In this document: positions 41,242 through 49,749 of the stretch, piece after piece | Layout of the letters: each line of letters opens with the position of its first letter | How positions within the stretch are numbered: the stretch's first letter is position 1 | Assembly (NCBI RefSeq): GCF_017068395.1 | Contig: NZ_CP070619.1 | Location: forward strand, 3,906,001 to 3,970,000 | Origin: Rhodococcus pseudokoreensis | GTDB taxonomy: Bacteria > Actinomycetota > Actinomycetes > Mycobacteriales > Mycobacteriaceae | DNA: 64,000 bases | Direction: 5' to 3' | Notes under the pieces: generated by a model | Databases searched by the model: none | Told to the model about the DNA's origin: nothing | What the model saw: only the letters and a program-made list of their open reading frames with translations | Made by a program: the position numbers and the translations under genes

Positions 41242-42620
41242 TGGGAGATCTCCTCGAGGGTCTTCTCGCGGGTTTCGACGGCGAAGAAGCCGACGACGAG
41301 GGCACCGATCAGGGCGACGGCGGAGAACATTCCGAAGACGACGGTGAGCGTGCCGCCGCCGTCGAGGATGGCTCCGACGGCGAGGGGTCCGACGATGATG
41401 CCGAGGCGTCCGCTGGCTCCGCCGATGGCGCAGCCGATGGCCCGCATCCGGGTGGGGTACAACTCGGCGGTGTAGACGTACAGCGCCATGTTGACGGCGA
41501 AGACGAACAGGGCCGATCCGGCCGACCAGAACAGGACCTTCGTCGCGGTGTCGGCGCCGGTGGCGGCGAGCAGGAACAGCAGCGACGAGCACAGGACCAT
41601 CGACGCGGTGATGCAGATGCGGCGCCCGAGGTTGTCGATGAGGAACGCGACGAGGACGCAGCCGATCAGACCGGCGACGCTGGTGACGATGCTGTAGTGC
41701 AGCGCGGTGCCGACGCTGACATTGAATGCGGAGTGGTAGAGCGTCGGCAGCCAGGACGCGATGCCGTAGTTGACGAAGTAGGCGCAGCCCCAGATCGCGG
41801 CGAGCATCAGCGTGCGGCGCAGATAGACGCCCTGGAACGCTTCACGGAACCGCCCGTGGCGATCGTCGACGGCGACGGCGGGCAACGGCTGCGGAGCGGG
41901 GAGCGTCTTGCCGTACTTCTGGGTGATCTCGTTCTCGATGCGCGTCATGGCGTCGTGGGCGTCTTCGTGGCGGCCGCGGGAGGCGAGCCAGCGCGGCGAC
42001 TCGGGCAGCTTCCACAGCATGGGCAGCAGCACGACGGGCAGGGCACCGAGCGCGAACAGGATCTTGTAGCCGAAGTTCGGGACAACCCACGCCGACACGA
42101 TCGCCGACATGACGAGCCCGATCGGGAAGATCACCTCGTAGAGCAGCACGAATCGTCCGCGCTTGTGGGCTTTGGTGATCTCGCCGATGTAGCTCGCGGC
42201 CACCGGGACCTCGGCGCCGAGGCCGATGCCCTGGACGAATCGGAAGACGAGGAAGAGTTCCAGGGAGTCGGTGAACGCCATGCCGAGGCTCATCACGGCG
42301 TACAGCGCGAGCGAGGCGATGATGACGTTGAGCCGGCCGACGCGGTCGGCGAACCAGCCGCCGGCGAGCGCGCCGATGAGCATGCCGATGCCGCCGATGG
42401 CGATCACCCAGGCGATGTCGCCGGGGGTCAGGCCCCATTTGGGGGTGAGGACGGGGAGCGAATACGCGATCATCAGCTGGTCGAAGCCGTCGAAGAACGT
42501 GACGGCGCCGACGATGACGCGGGCCTTGATGTGCCACCTGCTCATCGGCAGGCGTTCGAGTCGTGCGCTGATCATCTCAGCTGTGGCAGCCATGGCGGGC
42601 GATACCGTCGTCATGAGCAT
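41238..42620 (-). CDS. MFS transporter, aromatic acid:H+ symporter-like
   Basis: The 460-residue protein has 12 predicted helices. Family loops are visible: GGWFADRVGRL after helix 2, AELYPTRMRA in the second half, and the FFDGFDQLMIAYSLP start typical of the aromatic acid/sugar MFS groups. It is the first gene of the minus-strand operon, with the aldehyde dehydrogenase overlapping by 4 bp. Operator site E precedes it. It probably imports the island's substrate. The start is ATG at 42620; one two codons later is equally possible. Confidence 0.88.
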   Translation of the reverse strand: MLMTTVSPAMAATAEMISARLERLPMSRWHIKARVIVGAVTFFDGFDQLMIAYSLPVLTPKWGLTPGDIAWVIAIGGIGMLIGALAGGWFADRVGRLNVIIASLALYAVMSLGMAFTDSLELFLVFRFVQGIGLGAEVPVAASYIGEITKAHKRGRFVLLYEVIFPIGLVMSAIVSAWVVPNFGYKILFALGALPVVLLPMLWKLPESPRWLASRGRHEDAHDAMTRIENEITQKYGKTLPAPQPLPAVAVDDRHGRFREAFQGVYLRRTLMLAAIWGCAYFVNYGIASWLPTLYHSAFNVSVGTALHYSIVTSVAGLIGCVLVAFLIDNLGRRICITASMVLCSSLLFLLAATGADTATKVLFWSAGSALFVFAVNMALYVYTAELYPTRMRAIGCAIGGASGRLGIIVGPLAVGAILDGGGTLTVVFGMFSAVALIGALVVGFFAVETREKTLEEISQ

Positions 42621-42647
42621 CCTCAGGGTCGGGTCGAGGCATTTACT

Positions 42648-42678
42648 TAAGCCCTTAAAGGCTTACCGCTAAGATGTA
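42648..42678. promoter_or_regulatory. MarR-type operator, site E
   Basis: CTTAAGCCC is followed by CTTACCGCTAAGATGTA (42662-42678), which matches the regulon motif TTTAGYRCTAAGATRT with two changes. It lies about 42 bp before the transporter start codon. Confidence 0.55.
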
Positions 42679-42720
42679 ATCTCACGCACATGAGAAACGT
42701 CAACCCTTGACTTTGTAAAA

Positions 42721-42780
42721 CACCCGTGAGTACTTGTTAACCCTCCGCGGTTAAGAAGTACTCACAGGTGAGTGAGCCGT
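42721..42780. terminator. Palindromic terminator (repeat family 2, copy b)
   Basis: The left arm starts CACCCGTGAGTACTTGTTAA and spans 42721-42742; it pairs with 42759-42780 (20 of 22 positions). It lies between the island and the ABC-exporter operon, and the last codons and stop of the ABC ATPase gene are inside it. It is related in sequence to 26633-26678. Confidence 0.8.
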
Positions 42781-43447
42781 CGACCACGCGGTGGACTGCA
42801 TCCATTCTGCACAGATGCGTGCGGTCGTGGGTCACCAGCAGCGTCGCGACCTCGCGTTCTCGCACGACACCGAGGATCAGGTCCATGATCGCGGCGCCTC
42901 GTTCCTGGTCGAGCGCGCTGGTCGGCTCGTCGACGACCAGCAGCGACGGCTCGTTCATGAGCGCCCGGGCGAGGTTGACCCGCTGCCGCTGCCCGCCCGA
43001 CAACTGCGCGGGCCGCTTCCCGGCGTGGTCTGCGAGTCCGACGGCGTCGAGCAGGTCGCGAGCCTTCGCGCGCCCCGCCCGCCGCGGCACGAACAACCGC
43101 TGTCCGAGATGCGCCATCGCCTCGAGTTGTTCGAGTGCCGTCAGCGACGACACGAGGTTGGACTGCTGGAACACGATGCCGATCCGGTCGCGGCGCAGTG
43201 TGGACGCCTCGCGCCGGCTGAGGGCGGTGAGTTCGGTGTCGCCCAGCCGGACGGAGCCCGAGTCGGGCCGGATCAGGGTCGACGCCACCGCGAGGAGCGT
43301 CGACTTCCCGGAGCCGGACGGACCGGTGATCGCGGCGATCTCACCCCGGCCGAGGGTCAGCGACACCGAGTCGAGGGCGGTGACGCGTCCGGCGCCGTCG
43401 GGGTAGGTGAGGGTGACGTCGTCGAGGGTGAGGGCGGGGGTGGTCAT
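42737..43447 (-). CDS. ABC transporter ATP-binding protein (LolD/MacB-like)
   Basis: This is a 236-residue ATPase with Walker A GPSGSGKST, Q-loop VFQQSNLV, signature LSGGQRQR and Walker B LLVVDEPT, then the H-loop VTHD. The type pairs with FtsX/MacB-like permeases, and the permease gene overlaps by 4 bp. Its C-terminal residues (CEYFLTAEG) are read from the palindromic repeat that follows, so the tail probably arose by repeat insertion. The substrate is unknown; it is likely linked to the neighbouring two-component system. Confidence 0.93.
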   Translation of the reverse strand: MTTPALTLDDVTLTYPDGAGRVTALDSVSLTLGRGEIAAITGPSGSGKSTLLAVASTLIRPDSGSVRLGDTELTALSRREASTLRRDRIGIVFQQSNLVSSLTALEQLEAMAHLGQRLFVPRRAGRAKARDLLDAVGLADHAGKRPAQLSGGQRQRVNLARALMNEPSLLVVDEPTSALDQERGAAIMDLILGVVREREVATLLVTHDRTHLCRMDAVHRVVDGSLTCEYFLTAEG

Positions 43448-44484
43448 CGTGTGCTCCCGAGTGCGGTGAGGGGGTCGGTGGTGACGAGGAAGCGGAGCGC
43501 GAAGGCGGCGCCGAGGAGGCCCAGCCCGACGAGGGCGGTGGCGGGCAGGAGGGTGGTGGAGACGTCGAGCACGAACGGCACCGCGTCGCCGATCATCGCC
43601 CCGGCCACCGCCGCCGTCCCGACACCGGCACCCACGCCGGCGAGCAGGACGACGAGCGCCTGCCCGAGCGCGTCCCGCACGAGCGACCCGGTGGACGCGC
43701 CGAGCGCCTTCAGCGTCGCGACGTCGGGGGTGCGCTGGAGTGTCCAGACCGTGAAGAACGCGCCGATCATCAGCGCGGAGATCGCGAACAGCATCACCGT
43801 CATCAACGTCAGCGACCCGTTCTCGGACGTGTAGGAGCCGATGGCGGAGAAGGAGCCGGCCACGGTGCGGGACGTCGTTCCCGCGGCGGAGTTCGTGGCG
43901 TCGTCCCCGCCAGACACCGCGAGCACCGTCGCGGCACCCCCGCGCGGGTTCGCGTGCTGCCAGTCGGCGAGGGTCATCCACACGGCCGGGCTGTGGCCGT
44001 ACCAGTCGTCGCCGCGGACCGCGGCAACGGTGAACGCCTGGCCGCCGATCGTCACCGTGGCGCCGGCGGACACCCCGAGCGACCGGGCCGCGCCGTCCCC
44101 GAGGATCACGGTTCCCGGCGCGGACGGTGCGCGGTCGCCCACACCGCCGTCCGCGCCGACGAGCGCGACGCTCTTCGTCGCACCTCCTACGGCCGACGCC
44201 GAGCCTCGTCCCACGCCGATCGGGTGCACCGACTCGGCGCTCCGCCGCCAGACGGCCACCTGCTCGGACGTCAGCGCGGACTCGTCGAACGACGGACCGT
44301 CGTCGGAGGCGGCGAAGACCACCGACTCGGCGTCGATGCGTTCCACGACGGATACGTTCTGGTGGCGCAATCCGGCCGTGAGACCGCTGAGAAACGTGAC
44401 GAGCAGCGCAATCAGCACCACGACGACGGATATCAGCGCGAAGCGACCACGCGCGGCACGCAGGTCTCTCGATGCGACGAACAC
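43444..44484 (-). CDS. FtsX/DevC-like ABC transporter permease
   Basis: The 346-residue protein has one N-terminal helix, a large extracytoplasmic domain of about 200 residues and three C-terminal helices with the FtsX motif ATLKALGASTGSLVRDAL. This is the layout of MacB/DevC-like permeases. The GTG at 44484 (MFVASRDLRAARGRF) was chosen because AGAGGA is 6 bp away; a GTG at 44505 would add seven residues. It overlaps the ATPase gene by 4 bp. It exports lipids, peptides or signals, or transmits force; the substrate is unknown. Confidence 0.88.
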   Translation of the reverse strand: MFVASRDLRAARGRFALISVVVVLIALLVTFLSGLTAGLRHQNVSVVERIDAESVVFAASDDGPSFDESALTSEQVAVWRRSAESVHPIGVGRGSASAVGGATKSVALVGADGGVGDRAPSAPGTVILGDGAARSLGVSAGATVTIGGQAFTVAAVRGDDWYGHSPAVWMTLADWQHANPRGGAATVLAVSGGDDATNSAAGTTSRTVAGSFSAIGSYTSENGSLTLMTVMLFAISALMIGAFFTVWTLQRTPDVATLKALGASTGSLVRDALGQALVVLLAGVGAGVGTAAVAGAMIGDAVPFVLDVSTTLLPATALVGLGLLGAAFALRFLVTTDPLTALGSTR

Positions 44485-44682
44485 AGATGGTCCTCTCCAG
44501 ATCACGACCGGCGCCGCAGTCGATGCGGGCCGGGGCGGCGCTCACGGCCTCCGAACTCACCGTGCCCCCGGCACGGCGCGGTTCCATCACACGTGGGATG
44601 GAATTCTCGGCGGTCGAAGGTCGGGTGCGGGTTCCGACTTTCGATGGATGCCGGGTGCGCTCACGTCGATAAGCTGGACGGG

Positions 44683-45834
44683 GTGCACCGCTCCCCGCTC
44701 ACTCCCGTGTTCGCGGGACTCCAACTCGGACTGCATGCGCTGACCGCGGCGCTCACTGCAGTCGTGATCCTGCGCGCCGTCCTCCTGGACGCGCCGAACG
44801 CGCCGGCGATCGTGGTGCTGTCGGTGGCGTTTCTCGCGGTGTACGCGGCGGGGGCGACGCGACGCCTGCGCGGGGGTTGGTGGCTCGCGGCGCTGACGGC
44901 ACTGTGGGTGACGCTGATGGTCCTCGCCCCCGACGCCGCCTATCTCGCATTCGGACTGTTCTTCCTGTACCTGCATCTGCTGCCGCGACGATGGGGCGTC
45001 CTGGCGGTCGCCGCCGCGACCGTCGTGGCGGTGGCAGGTACCGCAATGCACCGAGGCTGGAGCGTCGCGGGTGTCGTCGGTCCGGTGATCGGGGCGTGCG
45101 TCGCGGTGGCGATCGGCCTCGGCTACCGGGCGCTGTACCGGGAGGCCGTCGAACGCGATCGCCTCATCGACGAATTGACCCGGACCCGAGCCGAACTCGC
45201 CGAGCAGGAACGCGCCGCCGGGTCCCTGGCCGAACGTGAGCGGCTCGCACGCGAGATCCACGACACCGTCGCGCAGGACCTGTCGAGCATTCAGATGCTG
45301 CTCCACGCCGTCGAACGCGCGGACCCGGACCATCCCGCGCGGGACCGTATCCGGTTGGCGCGGGAGACCGCCGCCGACAGCCTCGCCGAAACCCGGCAGC
45401 TCATCGGCGATCTCACACCCGCCGTCCTCGACGGGCAGTCGCTCGCGGACGCGCTCGCGCGGATCTGCACGCAGGCGCGGAGCGACACCTTCGACACCAT
45501 CGCCGTCGTCGTGGGGGATCCGGTGCGGTTGCCGATGCCGGTCGAGGCGGCGTTGGTGCGGATCGCGCAGGGTGCGGTGTCGAACGTGGTCCGGCACGCG
45601 CAGGCGTCCCGGATGGCGGTCACTCTCACCTACTACGAGGATGCGGTCCGGTTGGACGTTGTCGACGACGGCATCGGCTTCGACGTGGCACTTCTCGACC
45701 GTGAGCCGTCGAAAGCGTTCGGGCTGAATTCGATTCGCCGTCGCGTCGAGCTGCTCGACGGGTCGATGTCGGTGGAGTCGGAACCGGGACTGACCGCGGT
45801 CGCGGTGTCGTTCCCGCTCGAGGCCGGCGCATGA
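44683..45834 (+). CDS. Membrane sensor histidine kinase, NarL-partner type
   Basis: The 383-residue protein has about five N-terminal helices, then a coiled-coil. A HisKA_3 domain follows with the phospho-acceptor in EIHDTVAQDLSSIQ, and a short HATPase domain (NVVRHAQASRMAVTL, DDGIGFD). This is the LiaS/DesK class of kinases that sense the envelope. The GTG at 44683 is adopted; an in-frame ATG at 44647 is possible. It overlaps the response regulator by 4 bp and diverges from the ABC exporter, the usual sensor-exporter pairing. Confidence 0.9.
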   Translation: MHRSPLTPVFAGLQLGLHALTAALTAVVILRAVLLDAPNAPAIVVLSVAFLAVYAAGATRRLRGGWWLAALTALWVTLMVLAPDAAYLAFGLFFLYLHLLPRRWGVLAVAAATVVAVAGTAMHRGWSVAGVVGPVIGACVAVAIGLGYRALYREAVERDRLIDELTRTRAELAEQERAAGSLAERERLAREIHDTVAQDLSSIQMLLHAVERADPDHPARDRIRLARETAADSLAETRQLIGDLTPAVLDGQSLADALARICTQARSDTFDTIAVVVGDPVRLPMPVEAALVRIAQGAVSNVVRHAQASRMAVTLTYYEDAVRLDVVDDGIGFDVALLDREPSKAFGLNSIRRRVELLDGSMSVESEPGLTAVAVSFPLEAGA

Positions 45835-46454
45835 TCCGATTGCTGCTCGCCGACGACCACGCGATCGTGCGCGCGGGCCTGCGCGCCCTGCTCGAGCACG
45901 AGGACGACATCGAGGTGGTCGGTGAGGCGGCCAACGCCGACGCCGCCGTGGCGTTCTGCGCGACGACCCCGGTCGATCTCGTCCTCATGGACCTTCGGTT
46001 CGGCGACGGCACGTCGGGGGTGGACGCCACCCGGAACCTGCGGTCCCTGCCGGACCCGCCGCACGTGCTGGTCGTCACGAACTACGACACGGACGCGGAC
46101 ATCCTCGACGCGATCGCCGCCGGCGCCGCCGGGTACCTCCTGAAGGACACGCCCCCGCCCGAACTCCTCGCCGCCGTCCGGGCCGCGTCGGCCGGCGACA
46201 GCGTGCTGTCCCCGGCCGTGGCGTCGAAACTGATGACGCGCGTACGCCGGCCGGCCACCAGCCTCAGCCCACGGGAGATCCAGGTGCTGACGCTGGTGGC
46301 CGCCGGGCGCTCCAATCGGGAGATCGGGAAGGAACTGTTCCTCTCCGAGACGACCGTGAAGTCCCATCTGGTCCACATCTTCGGCAAACTCGGCGTCAAG
46401 TCGCGGACCTCCGCAATCGCCCGCGCCCGCGAGCTCGGCACCCTCCCCAGGTGA
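45831..46454 (+). CDS. NarL/LuxR-family response regulator
   Basis: This is a 207-residue regulator. The receiver domain has D8-D9 and phospho-acceptor D54 (VLMDLRF). The C-terminal GerE/LuxR helix-turn-helix is LSPREIQVLTLVAAGRSNREIGKELFLSETTVKSHLVHIFGKLGV. It is co-translated with the kinase. It probably controls the divergent ABC exporter. The stop codon lies in the first arm of a palindromic terminator. Confidence 0.95.
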   Translation: MIRLLLADDHAIVRAGLRALLEHEDDIEVVGEAANADAAVAFCATTPVDLVLMDLRFGDGTSGVDATRNLRSLPDPPHVLVVTNYDTDADILDAIAAGAAGYLLKDTPPPELLAAVRAASAGDSVLSPAVASKLMTRVRRPATSLSPREIQVLTLVAAGRSNREIGKELFLSETTVKSHLVHIFGKLGVKSRTSAIARARELGTLPR

Positions 46455-46490
46455 GCGGCAAAGCGTCCGGACACACACTTTGCCGCTCAC
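46451..46490. terminator. Palindromic terminator (repeat family 3, copy a)
   Basis: GTGAGCGGCAAAG (46451-46463) pairs with CTTTGCCGCTCAC (46478-46490), a perfect 13-bp stem. The response regulator stop codon (46452-46454) is inside the left arm. A close copy lies at 52057-52096. Confidence 0.8.
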
Positions 46491-46509
46491 GTGCGTTTAC
46501 GCTGGGAAA

Positions 46510-47994
46510 ATGGACCCACCGGTCGTCCAGTACATCCAGCGGGACGGACACGCGCTGGCGTATCAGGTGGTGGGCGGCGGCGCGCTGGACGTCGTGTGGC
46601 TGTTCGAGATCAACATGCACCTTGACCTCATGTGGACCGACCCTCAGATCCACTACCTGATGGAACGCGGCAGCACGTTCGCCCGCACCGCGTATTTCCA
46701 GCAGCGGGGGCTGGGACTGTCCGAACCGGTCGACCACCTGCCGACGCTCGAGGAGCAGGCCGACGACATCGTCGCGGTAATGGACGCGATCGGGATGCGC
46801 GAGGCAATGCTGGTGGGTGTGGCCAGCGCGAGCGGCGCCGTGGCACTCGTGGCGGCGCGGTCGCCGGAACGGGTCACCGGGGTGGTGCTGATCCAGCCGT
46901 TCGCCGAGCGGCTGATCGGCGGCGACCACGTACCGGACGGCTGGACGGCCACCGAGCGGGACCAGTTCGTCGCCGGATGGCGCGCGGCCACGGAGTCGTG
47001 GGGGTCGGGCGCCAGCGTGCCGCTGTGGGATCCCCGCGAGGATTCCCCGTTCAACCGGCGGCTGATGGCGATGCTCGAGCGGAACTCCGCGACGCCGGCC
47101 GTCGCGCGCGCCCACATGGAGTGGATCTTCCGCCTCGACTACTCGGACATTCTGCCGTCGATCCAGTGCCCGGCCCGGGTGCTGCTCGTCTCCGGCAGTC
47201 CCGTCCCCGCGACGGCCTCGCAGTACGTCGCCACCCATATTCCGCGCGGCACCTTCCACCTGCTGCCGCTTGCGCAGTGCGGCGCGTCACTCGGTGAGGC
47301 GTGGAAGCCGATCATCGACCACGTCGAGCAAGTCGCGACCGGCGGACACCCGACACCGGACGCCGGACAGTTCGTCGCGTCCGTGCTGTTCACCGACGTC
47401 GTCGGGTCGACGGAGATGCTCGCCCGGATCGGCGACGCCGCCTACCGCGAACTGCGCGCCACCCACGAACGGCAGGTCCGCGACGCGGTGGAGAACGCGG
47501 GCGGACGTCTCCTCAACGTGGCGGGCGACGGCACTTTCAGCATCTTCGACGGTCCCGCCGCGGCGGTCCGGTGCGCGCGGACTGTCGTCGACGACGCGTG
47601 CACCCTCGGCCTCGAGGTGCGGGCCGGCGTGCACACCGGACAGGTCGAGCGGAACGGACCCGACGTCAGCGGGATGACCGTCCACGTCGGCGCGCGCATC
47701 GGTTCCGCGGCCGGGGCCGGGGAGGTGCTGGTGTCGCGGACCGTGCGCGACCTCGTGGTGGGGTCGGGACTGCGGTTCGCCGACGTGGGCGAACGCGAAC
47801 TCAAGGGCGTGCCGGGCCGGTGGCCCCTGTACTCGCTCACGGACGCAGACCACGCGCCCCGGACCGTTCCGCGGCTCGCTCCGAAGCTGAGCATGATCGA
47901 CCAGGCCGTCCTGCGGACCGCGAAGCGGGCACCGCAGGCGCTGCGCGCACTCGTCGGCGTGGCCTATGCGAGGCAGCGGCGGCTGTCCCGCTGA
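46510..47994 (+). CDS. Alpha/beta hydrolase-class III adenylate/guanylate cyclase fusion
   Basis: This is a 494-residue protein. Residues 1-265 form an alpha/beta hydrolase-like domain; the nucleophile region reads VGVASASGAV rather than GxSxG, so it is probably non-catalytic or altered. Residues 290-460 are a class III cyclase domain with both metal-binding aspartates (FTDVVGSTEM and NVAGDGTFSIF) and GARIGSAAGAGEVLVSR. Such fusions are frequent in mycobacteria. It may convert ligand binding to a cAMP signal, for example to cNMP-binding proteins such as the kinase at 13487. That link is speculation. Confidence 0.88.
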   Translation: MDPPVVQYIQRDGHALAYQVVGGGALDVVWLFEINMHLDLMWTDPQIHYLMERGSTFARTAYFQQRGLGLSEPVDHLPTLEEQADDIVAVMDAIGMREAMLVGVASASGAVALVAARSPERVTGVVLIQPFAERLIGGDHVPDGWTATERDQFVAGWRAATESWGSGASVPLWDPREDSPFNRRLMAMLERNSATPAVARAHMEWIFRLDYSDILPSIQCPARVLLVSGSPVPATASQYVATHIPRGTFHLLPLAQCGASLGEAWKPIIDHVEQVATGGHPTPDAGQFVASVLFTDVVGSTEMLARIGDAAYRELRATHERQVRDAVENAGGRLLNVAGDGTFSIFDGPAAAVRCARTVVDDACTLGLEVRAGVHTGQVERNGPDVSGMTVHVGARIGSAAGAGEVLVSRTVRDLVVGSGLRFADVGERELKGVPGRWPLYSLTDADHAPRTVPRLAPKLSMIDQAVLRTAKRAPQALRALVGVAYARQRRLSR

Positions 47995-48086
47995 TCCGGC
48001 GAAGTGTCTCCTTTAGAGGACTACACGCGATGTGCTCGCGGACATAGCGTTTCACTCACTGTTGCCCCCGTCACACAGGAGTGATC

Positions 48087-49256
48087 ATGAGCAGGCTGAA
48101 GTTCGGAACGTTTCTGGCGCCGATCCACACACCGGGTCACAATCCGACGCTGTTGTTGCAGCGCGACCTGGAGTTGGTCCAGTTGCTCGAGAGGCTGGGC
48201 TACGACGAGGCCTGGTTCGGGGAACATCATTCGGCGGGTTCCGAAATCTACGCCTCCCCGGAGATCATGATCGCCGCCGCCGGCGAACGGACCAGTCGCA
48301 TCAAGCTGGGGACGGGCGTGACGTCGGTGTCGTACCACAATCCGCTGTGGGCAGCGGAGCGGATGGTGATGCTCGACCACCTGACCCACGGTCGCGTCCT
48401 GTTCGGCCTCGGTCCCGGGTCCCTGCCGACCGATGCGGCGATGCTCGGTCTGTCGCAGATCGACACCCGCGAACTGCTCGCGGAGAACACCGACATCATC
48501 ATGCGTCTGCTGCGGGGTGAGACGGTGAGCGCGAAGACGCGGACCCATACCCTCGTCGACGCGTGCATTCAGATGGCGCCGTACTCGTCTCCCCTGTTCG
48601 ACGTCGTCGTCGCCGCGATCGCCTCCCCCACGGGAGCGCGACTCGCGGGCCACCACGGCATCGGGCTGCTGTCGATCGCCGCCACACTGACGGCAGACGG
48701 ATTCAGTGCTCTGCAACATCATTGGGGAATGCTCGAGGAATTCGCGACGCTCGCGGGCCGGAGCGAGGACGTCGATCGCTCGAAGTGGCGGCTGGTGGGT
48801 CCGTTCCACATCGCCGAGACGCGGGAACAGGCCTACCGCGACGTCGAGCACGGCATCGAACACTGGTTCAAGTACCTGCAGCACGTCGCCGCGTTCCCGC
48901 AGATGGCGGTCGAGGGCGAGAACAAGCGCGAGATGATCGACTTCATCAACAATTCCGGCATCGGCGTCATCGGCACCGCGGAGGAGGCCCGCGCACAGGT
49001 GCAGCGTCTCGTCGATCAGTCGGGCGGTTTCGGCACTCTCCTTCTGCAGGGACATGATTGGGCGAACCCCCAAGCCACCGCGCGGTCGTACGAGCTGTTC
49101 GCGCAGGACGTCATGCCGTTCTTCCAGGGCCAGGCGCAACCGCTGCTCGACGCGGACGAGCGGGCCCGCCGCGTGCGGGAGGGGCAGGCGGACGAGCACC
49201 GAAAGGCCGTCGCGCACATGACGAAGAAGTACGAGGCCGAGCTGGGACGGGTGTAG
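48087..49256 (+). CDS. LLM-class flavin-dependent monooxygenase (luciferase-like)
   Basis: The 389-residue TIM-barrel oxygenase is of the bacterial luciferase family. Segments such as GYDEAWFGEHHS, TSRIKLGTGVTSVSYHNP and DHLTHGRVLFGLGPGS are characteristic and close to limonene/alkanal monooxygenase types. These enzymes use FMNH2 delivered by a separate reductase, and such a reductase gene is 0.5 kb downstream. The ATG at 48087 follows AGGAG; the spacing excludes the GTG at 48081. It heads a likely catabolic operon. Confidence 0.92.
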   Translation: MSRLKFGTFLAPIHTPGHNPTLLLQRDLELVQLLERLGYDEAWFGEHHSAGSEIYASPEIMIAAAGERTSRIKLGTGVTSVSYHNPLWAAERMVMLDHLTHGRVLFGLGPGSLPTDAAMLGLSQIDTRELLAENTDIIMRLLRGETVSAKTRTHTLVDACIQMAPYSSPLFDVVVAAIASPTGARLAGHHGIGLLSIAATLTADGFSALQHHWGMLEEFATLAGRSEDVDRSKWRLVGPFHIAETREQAYRDVEHGIEHWFKYLQHVAAFPQMAVEGENKREMIDFINNSGIGVIGTAEEARAQVQRLVDQSGGFGTLLLQGHDWANPQATARSYELFAQDVMPFFQGQAQPLLDADERARRVREGQADEHRKAVAHMTKKYEAELGRV

Positions 49257-49260
49257 GACG

Positions 49261-49686
49261 ATGGCCGAGATCAGCATTCAGAAGCAGTTCCCCGTCGGTG
49301 CCGACACGATCTGGGCCCGCGTCGGCGACCCGGGAACCATCGCCGAATGGATTCCGTCGGTGGCAACCGCCCGGATGGAGCAGGAAATCCGTCACATCGT
49401 CTTCGCCGACGGTCAGCCCGCCCGTGAGCGGATCGCCGAGCACAGCGACAGCGAACGCCGGTACACCTACGAGTACATCGACGGGCCACTGCCGTTGACG
49501 CACTACCGGTCCACCATCTCCGTGCTCGGCACGTCCGCGGAGTCCTGCACCGTGGATTGGGCCGCGACGTTCGCCGCCGACTCGGCGGAGGTCGAGTCGG
49601 AGCTGACGACGGCGATCGAGTCGATCTATCACGCTGCACTCGACGAGTTGTCGATCCTCGTCTCGAATCCGTCCGTCCGCGGATAG
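49261..49686 (+). CDS. SRPBCC (polyketide cyclase/START-like) protein
   Basis: The 141-residue protein has the SRPBCC signature: VGADTIWARVGDPGTIAEWIPSV, a beta-sheet core, and a long C-terminal helix (ESELTTAIESIYHAALDELS). The fold binds hydrophobic small molecules in a cavity and sometimes catalyses dehydration or cyclisation. It begins 4 bp after the monooxygenase gene, so it probably handles or delivers that enzyme's substrate or product. Confidence 0.88.
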   Translation: MAEISIQKQFPVGADTIWARVGDPGTIAEWIPSVATARMEQEIRHIVFADGQPARERIAEHSDSERRYTYEYIDGPLPLTHYRSTISVLGTSAESCTVDWAATFAADSAEVESELTTAIESIYHAALDELSILVSNPSVRG

Positions 49687-49692
49687 ACCTTG

Positions 49693-49725
49693 TTCGGAGT
49701 CCGCCTTCCGTCGGCGGACTCCGAA
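49693..49725. terminator. 13-bp stem-loop between SRPBCC and flavin reductase genes
   Basis: TTCGGAGTCCGCC (49693-49705) and GGCGGACTCCGAA (49713-49725) form a perfect stem with loop TTCCGTC. It probably attenuates read-through, giving the flavin genes a separate expression level. Confidence 0.75.
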
Positions 49726-49749
49726 AATTCAGCACCGAAGAAGGTAGCG

